In this document: positions 63,026-64,000 of the stretch, in pieces
How the letters are laid out: each line of letters opens with the position of its first letter
How positions within the stretch are numbered: position 1 is the stretch's first letter
Origin: Hirundichthys speculiger
Lineage: Eukaryota > Chordata > Actinopteri > Beloniformes > Exocoetidae
Direction of reading: 5' to 3'
Length of the DNA: 64,000 bases
Assembly: GCA_018398805.1 (NCBI GenBank)
Contig: JAGFBZ010001543.1
Location: forward strand, 62,001-126,000
Made by a program: the position numbers and the translations under genes
The notes under the pieces: model-generated
Databases searched by the model: none
What the model was told of the DNA's origin: nothing
What the model saw: the letters and a program-made list of their open reading frames with translations, nothing else

Positions 63026-63956
63026 CTATAAGATTAAATTGCATATTCATACAAGATGGTTTGGCTAGATGATGGCCTTAACCATGAATGTAAATGCAGA
63101 CAAAAAAAAAAAAAAAAAACTCTCACACGCTTACACAGCATATTATCCAGCAATCACACAAGCCATTTTAAAGGTGACACATACTTAACTTCTTTCAGTA
63201 GTTCTTCACTAGGCAGTGTACAGTTTAATAGCAAATGTGTGATAACTATATACAATTATTCCAACACAAATGATGCTTCAAACAGACAGATTTTTCATAC
63301 ATACCAGTTTCTATTGTGAATTCAGCTGTACCACATCTTTATGGCATTAAGTCTTCTGACTTGACCTTTAGGTAATTTTTAAACATTTTTTGTTTATGAG
63401 AGTGTCACAAAACAGGCCACATCTTAAACTGTGTATTGTGAAAACTGAAAAAGATTATTTACTTCTGCCTGTTTTACTTGTATTCTGCCTTAAAACGGAG
63501 TTGGTTCTTTCTGCTTGCACTAGAGTTTCTAATTGCTGTTCAGAACTTTAGCTGAAGTTCTGGATAACACATTCTGCAGGAAATTTAAAGACATTTTGTT
63601 GGTAGAGTTAAAATATTTTTCAGATTTTACTGAGATGAGTTAACTGAATCATTCTATTAGCCTGAGTACTGCTTTTTACATCTGTAATATGTATAAAGTG
63701 TATTACCCTGTGTTCTCCACTTCACTGTTCTTGTTTTTTTTTTTTAATTTTGTCACCTCTCTAACCACCTCCTCTATGCCCCTCTCCTCAGGTGGCCTCA
63801 GGCTCGGGTGCAGGCAAATCAGCTGCCACCGGCTCCTCCCGTCAGCAGCTCCGTCAGCGGATCACTCGAGTTAACCTCAGGGACTTCATCTTGTGTCTGG
63901 AGCAGGACCGCAGCACAGCTCGCTCTCTTACACTCTATAAGGCCCTACTGAAATGA
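26473..63956 (+). CDS. taf4: taf4 gene, 15 coding exons, TFIID subunit 4
   Basis: Joined exons give about 972 residues (human TAF4: 1085). TAF4 is a core TFIID subunit; its C-terminal histone fold pairs with TAF12 and its TAFH domain contacts activators. Domains in order: Ala/Pro/Ser/Thr-rich activator-binding N-terminus (exons 1-4), TAFH/NHR1 domain at about 521-600 ([20 protein letters not shown]), a Thr/Pro-rich linker, the conserved [16 protein letters not shown] histone-fold region at about 717-810, then a charged helix ([34 protein letters not shown]) and the C-terminal [12 protein letters not shown] block. The 13.8 kb intron 1 is exceptionally rich in transposons. Exon 1 needs a one-base correction near 27097-27100 to stay in frame. 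Exons 3 and 4 are weakly conserved, so missing small exons there cannot be excluded. Confidence 0.95.
27597..28349. other. Start of taf4 intron 1, nothing recognised
   Basis: Unremarkable intron sequence between the exon 1 donor and the first MITE. Confidence 0.6.
28350..28990. mobile_element. hAT MITE (TAGTGCTGGGCGATAT family)
   Basis: Inverted termini TAGTGCTGGGCGATAT and ...GTCATATTGCCCAGCACTA, with perfect 8-bp duplications TTGTAAAG at 28342-28349 and 28991-28998. Repeated CGATAT motifs lie inside both ends. 641 bases, no coding capacity. Confidence 0.92.
30488..30682 (-). pseudogene. BED zinc finger fragment of a hAT transposase
   Basis: Encodes [20 protein letters not shown], then [11 protein letters not shown]: the C-x2-C ... 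H-x4-H pattern of a BED finger, which binds transposon ends in hAT transposases. The frame opens without the aromatic start usual for BED and stops soon after. Confidence 0.82.
30740..30845 (+). pseudogene. hAT transposase fragment in opposite orientation to the BED finger
   Basis: Encodes [20 protein letters not shown], then [16 protein letters not shown] and stop. This is the conserved segment that follows the BED region in ZBED-type hAT transposases. Being on the strand opposite the BED fragment, it implies an inversion within the element. Confidence 0.78.
32865..32985. repeat. 34-bp tandem repeat with CACGTG E-boxes
   Basis: Three full units (32865, 32899, 32933) and a partial fourth of CTGGAAGTCTTGGTCACGTG ACCCAGACACGGGT. 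The first two units contain CACGTG; the later ones have CATGTG. Located inside the long-TIR element. Confidence 0.9.
33105..33169. mobile_element. Terminus of a hAT element (CAGGGGTCCCCAAC type)
   Basis: The minus strand reads CAGGGGTCCCCAACCCCCGG followed by GGTACTGATCCGTGG. This matches the terminus of a known vertebrate hAT type. Only this end was found. Confidence 0.55.
33648..34323. mobile_element. hAT MITE (TAGGGCTG ... CAGCCCTA)
   Basis: Inverted ends TAGGGCTGTAGCGATA and ...AAAATTGCCCAGCCCTA, with perfect duplications GTTGTCAT at 33640-33647 and 34324-34331. CGATAT-rich subterminal regions relate it loosely to the element at 28350. 676 bases, no transposase. Confidence 0.92.
34544..34656. 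repeat. 23-bp tandem repeat in the right arm of the long-TIR element
   Basis: Five tandem units of TATGTATGAGAGGATTTCAC AAG (34544, 34567, 34590, 34611, 34634; the third is 21 bases), followed by diverged units to about 34740. Similar, inverted and more diverged units occur in the left arm (29730-29846) and at 32064-32130. Confidence 0.92.
34910..35262 (+). pseudogene. Transposase N-terminal fragment in hAT copy C
   Basis: The same fragment as in copies A and [21 protein letters not shown] and [20 protein letters not shown]. It ends in [12 protein letters not shown]. The first part is frameshifted relative to the second. There is no catalytic domain. Confidence 0.8.
35273..36289 (+). mobile_element. 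hAT element with ZBED-like transposase fragments, inside copy C
   Basis: Inverted termini TAGGGATGCGCATGGTTAA and ...AAAATGTGCATCCCTA. Flanks ATTTGAAA (35265-35272) and ATTTAAAT (36290-36297) differ at two bases; the left one matches the unoccupied site in copies A and B. Contains the broken transposase at 35452-36194. Confidence 0.87.
35452..36194 (+). pseudogene. hAT transposase, N-terminal half, frameshifted
   Basis: Pieces in three frames: a BED finger ([20 protein letters not shown], then [11 protein letters not shown]), a linker ([20 protein letters not shown]), and the start of the RNase H-like region ([20 protein letters not shown], then YIDEYWK). It ends near [16 protein letters not shown]. 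The rest, including the hAT dimerisation domain, is missing. Closest to ZBED1-type transposases by pattern. Confidence 0.88.
36365..37106 (-). pseudogene. Non-LTR retrotransposon reverse transcriptase fragment
   Basis: An internal RT piece. Motifs from the 37106 end: [52 protein letters not shown] and, after one TAG stop, [15 protein letters not shown] (catalytic YxDD). Both ends are truncated, and it abuts hAT copy C on one side. The family looks like the L2/CR1/Rex1 group; I cannot place it more closely. Confidence 0.85.
37492..37620 (+). pseudogene. C-terminal fragment of a non-LTR retrotransposon protein
   Basis: Encodes [20 protein letters not shown], the same motif as the C-terminus of the LINE at 53249-56397 ([20 protein letters not shown]). 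Only this short piece is recognisable. Confidence 0.55.
37870..38729 (+). mobile_element. hAT MITE with BED finger relic
   Basis: Inverted ends TAGGGATGGGCATAATTAA and ...GACCAAATGCCCATCCCTA. GATTAATCGATTA motifs and GGTCGA occur near both ends. Around 38165-38290 the plus strand encodes [16 protein letters not shown], a stop, then [14 protein letters not shown], a BED finger with one nonsense codon. Target duplication is unclear. A short (AGCCT)n run is at about 38308-38331. Confidence 0.8.
38730..40000. other. taf4 intron 1, nothing recognised
   Basis: About 1.3 kb without a recognisable gene or bounded element. Confidence 0.5.
40001..40079. mobile_element. Partial inverted copy of the MITE at 9026-9395
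   Basis: The complement reads TAGGGCCCTATGGAATCTGT, GATCACGGAAT and GGAGATTAAAAACGGAATTC, matching the left end of the 9026 element with few differences. The other end was not found. Confidence 0.7.
40080..41024. other. taf4 intron 1, nothing recognised
   Basis: Intron sequence with no recognised gene or bounded element. Confidence 0.5.
41025..41152. repeat. (TA)n microsatellite
   Basis: About 125 bases of nearly pure TA, 230 bases before taf4 exon 2. Confidence 0.96.
41379..41542 (+). CDS. taf4: taf4 coding exon 2
   Basis: 54 codons after a split Gly. [20 protein letters not shown], then [20 protein letters not shown], matches TAF4 ([20 protein letters not shown]). Acceptor TCTTGCAG, donor GTAAGT. 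An alternative donor at AAG/GTGAGT (41561) would put exon 3 in another frame, so I prefer the first. Confidence 0.93.
42092..42175 (+). CDS. taf4: taf4 coding exon 3
   Basis: 28 codons, [20 protein letters not shown] then PPSTTAVQ. Phase 0 at both ends, acceptor TATGTGCAG, donor GTGTGT. It fits the Pro/Thr/Gln-rich region of TAF4, but this part is poorly conserved. Confidence 0.75.
42364..42459 (+). pseudogene. THAP-domain relic
   Basis: 32 codons from [23 protein letters not shown] then QRFPAG, stop after VER. The CxxxxC pattern followed by SFxRFP is the N-terminal part of a THAP zinc finger. The remaining His/Cys ligands are not in frame. THAP domains occur in P-element-type transposases and in host genes derived from them, so this is probably a transposon remnant beginning near 42223. 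Confidence 0.65.
42546..43985. other. taf4 intron 3, possible dispersed repeat
   Basis: The text around 42830 (CAAAAGGTGGCGCTATGGAG) and to about 43170 resembles a dispersed fish repeat, but I cannot define ends. No gene seen. Confidence 0.35.
43986..45190 (-). pseudogene. Decayed hAT transposase (ZBED5/FAM200-like)
   Basis: The minus strand carries, in several frames, [75 protein letters not shown] and [11 protein letters not shown]. These form a characteristic run in a family of domesticated-type hAT transposases. Many stops and frameshifts. The left end (CAGTGTTTTTCAATCTTTT) at 43985 looks like a hAT terminus; the right end was not found. Confidence 0.75.
45400..45612. repeat. SINE-like dispersed repeat
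   Basis: The pattern GTGAATGGGTGAATAAGAGA ... TAAACCGCTTTGAGGGCACC ... AAAGCGGTATATAAGTGCAG, TCCGTTTACC is a very common fish retroposon tail. Start approximate. Confidence 0.65.
45989..46177 (+). CDS. taf4: taf4 coding exon 4
   Basis: 63 codons, [20 protein letters not shown] ... [15 protein letters not shown]. The start is the least certain boundary in the gene: acceptor TGATAAAG fits the phase but has a weak pyrimidine tract. The better-looking CTCACAG ten bases later needs phase 1 from an unseen exon. The next intron (46178-46273) is only 96 bases and open in frame. Confidence 0.7.
46274..46396 (+). CDS. taf4: taf4 coding exon 5 (TAFH domain, first part)
   Basis: 41 codons, [20 protein letters not shown] then [11 protein letters not shown]. 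Start of the TAFH/NHR1 four-helix domain that binds activators such as CREB-type or E-protein partners. Acceptor CCCCTACAG, donor GTAAGA. Confidence 0.96.
46529..46618 (+). CDS. taf4: taf4 coding exon 6 (TAFH domain, second part)
   Basis: 30 codons, [20 protein letters not shown], then [10 protein letters not shown]. Strongly conserved with TAF4. Acceptor TGTGTTCAG, donor GTACCT. Confidence 0.96.
46729..46920 (+). CDS. taf4: taf4 coding exon 7
   Basis: 64 codons. [15 protein letters not shown] completes the TAFH domain (TAF4: RSLPALRQ). A Thr/Pro/Val-rich linker follows. Acceptor TCTTCACAG, donor GTATGG. Confidence 0.93.
47133..47208 (+). CDS. taf4: taf4 coding exon 8
   Basis: 25 codons plus one base, [20 protein letters not shown] then PLRHQ. 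Linker region, low conservation. Supported by phase and by splice sites (TGTCCTCCAG, GTGAGT). Confidence 0.82.
47209..48808. other. taf4 intron 8 with a dispersed repeat
   Basis: At about 48358-48550 the sequence AATTCAGTTTAGTGCCAATT ... ATAATGCCAATTAAA resembles a dispersed fish repeat tail. A similar short piece is at about 47840-47900. Nothing else recognised. Confidence 0.45.
48809..48914 (+). CDS. taf4: taf4 coding exon 9
   Basis: 34 codons with split codons at both ends, [20 protein letters not shown] then [13 protein letters not shown]. The end matches TAF4 (KNKLKEPGGGSFRDDDD). Mammalian TAF4 has a longer linker before this point. Acceptor ATGTTTCAG, donor GTGAGA. Confidence 0.93.
48915..53236. 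other. First part of taf4 intron 9, nothing recognised
   Basis: 4.3 kb of AT-rich intron. A poly-A run lies near 50105. The 142-codon minus-strand frame at 51126-51554 shows no domain or coding signature. The end of a retroposon-like tail (GTGACAATAAAGGAATATTG) is near 52880. No bounded element found. Confidence 0.5.
53264..56140 (-). pseudogene. Endonuclease-reverse transcriptase of the RTE-like LINE, broken
   Basis: Endonuclease: [57 protein letters not shown], then [62 protein letters not shown] and SSLLSADD, where the catalytic FADD motif reads SADD. Thumb: [21 protein letters not shown]-terminus: [20 protein letters not shown]. At least five frame changes or stops separate these blocks. 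Confidence 0.88.
55191..55340. repeat. 25-bp minisatellite, six exact-length units, inside the LINE
   Basis: GATTGCCGCCACGGCAGGCA CCGAG is repeated six times (55191, 55216, 55241, 55266, 55291, 55316) with only the last base differing in unit six. Because 25 is not a multiple of three, the minus-strand frame cycles through three peptides ([25 protein letters not shown]). The usual LINE has a single [10 protein letters not shown] segment here. Confidence 0.97.
56525..56835. mobile_element. hAT-like MITE with perfect target duplication and hairpin
   Basis: Starts CAGTGATCAATC, ends ...TTTGCGCACCACTG. Identical flanks CTCTAGAG at 56517-56524 and 56836-56843. Near the right end ACGCGTACCATTGGCGGTAT lies within a hairpin-forming inverted repeat (56782-56826). 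Same family as 11946-12153, opposite orientation. Confidence 0.88.
57000..57169 (+). CDS. taf4: taf4 coding exon 10 (histone-fold region)
   Basis: 56 codons with split codons at both ends, [20 protein letters not shown], then [20 protein letters not shown]. This is the core of the TAF4 C-terminal domain that pairs with TAF12. Acceptor CTTTTATAG, donor GTCTGT. Confidence 0.97.
57299..57429 (+). CDS. taf4: taf4 coding exon 11
   Basis: 43 codons after a split Ala: [20 protein letters not shown], then [20 protein letters not shown]. Last helix of the histone-fold region; TAF4 has KKHGITELHPDVVSYVSHAT. Acceptor AATCACAG, donor GTAAGA. Confidence 0.96.
57430..60002. other. taf4 intron 11 with dispersed-repeat fragments
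   Basis: At about 58135-58290 AAGTGGAATGAAATTTATTG ... AGTGGGGCATGCAATATTTA, TTCGGCCCCC resembles a fish dispersed repeat. Around 59240-59334 the text ends ATTTCATGAATGAGGCCCAC TG, like a transposon terminus. A possible partner, CAGTGGGCTTTATAGAG, lies at 58677, but flanks do not match. No gene seen. Confidence 0.4.
60003..60128 (+). CDS. taf4: taf4 coding exon 12
   Basis: 42 codons, [20 protein letters not shown], then [20 protein letters not shown] and AK. Matches TAF4 (ASDVRAQLKFFEQLDQIEKQ). Charged helical region. Acceptor CCTGCATCAG, donor GTACCT. Confidence 0.97.
60413..60590 (-). pseudogene. Tc1 transposase 3' fragment, same family as 8936-10507
   Basis: The plus strand reads GGGTTGGACCCCCTTTTGCC TTCAGAAT, then CTTTGTGGCATGGATGCAGC and CAGAGATTTTGGTCCATAT, the complement of the last ~150 bases of the Tc1 transposase at 10370-10480. 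Inverted and 5'-truncated. Confidence 0.8.
61055..61111 (+). CDS. taf4: taf4 coding exon 13
   Basis: 19 codons, [22 protein letters not shown]4 has [19 protein letters not shown]. Acceptor TTACCTGCAG, donor GTATGA. Confidence 0.97.
61261..61383 (+). CDS. taf4: taf4 coding exon 14
   Basis: 41 codons, [20 protein letters not shown], then [26 protein letters not shown] is a likely nuclear localisation signal. Acceptor CTCCTCACAG, donor GTATGC. Confidence 0.97.
61440..61474. repeat. TG/TA microsatellite
   Basis: TGTGTGTGTATGTATG followed by TATATATATATA, just after taf4 exon 14. Confidence 0.85.
61475..61760. repeat. Two dispersed retroposon-type tails
   Basis: TTAGATTAGATTCAACTTTA and CAACGAAATGCAGTTAGCAT (61475-61580), then ATCAGAATCAGAATTAACTT and TACGAGGAATTTGTTGTGGC (61621-61690). 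Both are common fish dispersed sequences; recognised by pattern only. Confidence 0.55.
61863..62100. mobile_element. Left end of a hAT element (TAGGGGTGCAATGGTACA)
   Basis: The terminus resembles that of the element at 30293 (TAGGGGTGTAACGGTACA), followed by GTACCGCGG-type motifs. No matching right end was found. Internal boundary arbitrary. Confidence 0.5.
62138..62377 (-). other. Acidic open frame, possible transposon exon
   Basis: 80 codons with no ATG near the start, directly after TTTGTAG (acceptor-like), ending TGA. Composition is strongly acidic: [20 protein letters not shown], then [20 protein letters not shown]. Acidic Ser/Asp stretches occur at the N-termini of piggyBac and some other transposases, but no family can be assigned. 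It may be an exon of a mobile-element gene. Confidence 0.35.
62634..62655. repeat. Poly-T run
   Basis: 22 T in a row. A 31-base poly-A run lies at 62990-63020 and another near 63102-63119. The first two could bracket a retroposed segment, but no such element was recognised. Confidence 0.85.
63792..63956 (+). CDS. taf4: taf4 coding exon 15 (terminal)
   Basis: 54 codons and [23 protein letters not shown], then LTLYKALLK, the conserved C-terminus (TAF4: [20 protein letters not shown] ... YKAFLK). Acceptor CTCTCCTCAG after a long pyrimidine tract. Confidence 0.97.
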   Translation: MASGSGAGKSAATGSSRQQLRQRITRVNLRDFILCLEQDRSTARSLTLYKALLK

Positions 63957-64000
63957 GGAGCAGGGGTTTGTTTCTCCTGCAGCACCATTTTACCTAAATT
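63957..64000 (+). other. taf4: Start of taf4 3' UTR
   Basis: Sequence after the taf4 stop to the window edge. No polyadenylation signal is reached within the window. Confidence 0.8.

Overview
This window is vertebrate, almost certainly teleost fish, nuclear DNA. It holds two multi-exon housekeeping genes with GT-AG introns, and the introns are full of DNA transposons typical of fish (hAT, Tc1/mariner, a piggyBac-like element), non-LTR retrotransposons and AT-rich microsatellites. The species cannot be read from the sequence.

The genes stand head to head. On the minus strand, 10 coding exons from 23207 down to 2402 encode a 500-residue Lsm14/RAP55-family RNA-binding protein. I call it lsm14b because of its neighbour: LSM14B and TAF4 are also adjacent and divergent on human chromosome 20. 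On the plus strand, 15 coding exons from 26473 to 63956 encode TAF4, a TFIID subunit of about 972 residues; its stop codon is 44 bases before the window end. Every exon junction was checked for splice dinucleotides and codon phase. Both reading frames close, except for an apparent one-base insertion in the GC-rich taf4 exon 1. The 3.3 kb between the start codons holds the promoters (YY1-like and NRF1-like motifs) and small transposons. The two products act at different steps, TFIID-dependent initiation and cytoplasmic mRNA storage or silencing. No shared pathway is implied by their adjacency.

The lsm14b introns hold a Tc1 transposon with a hAT element inside it (8.9-10.5 kb), an unexplained 193-codon open frame (12.3-12.9 kb), an L1-clade LINE interrupted by a piggyBac-like element with exact TTAA duplications (17.1-22.0 kb), and two copies of a short hAT element that keeps a transposase N-terminal fragment.

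The 13.8 kb taf4 intron 1 holds the most complex structure: at least four levels of nested insertion. A hAT copy (29463-36364) is interrupted by a 5.2 kb element with long terminal inverted repeats and TA duplications (29662-34819). That element contains a hAT (29847-32063), which contains another hAT (30293-31228). Further hAT elements at 33648-34323 and 35273-36289 join the stack. I could not assign the long-TIR element to a family; it is the best candidate here for something undescribed.

Later taf4 introns contain a THAP-domain relic, a decayed hAT transposase, and a 3.15 kb LINE with a perfect 12-bp target duplication that has grown a 25-bp minisatellite inside its coding region. No tRNA, rRNA or CRISPR was seen.
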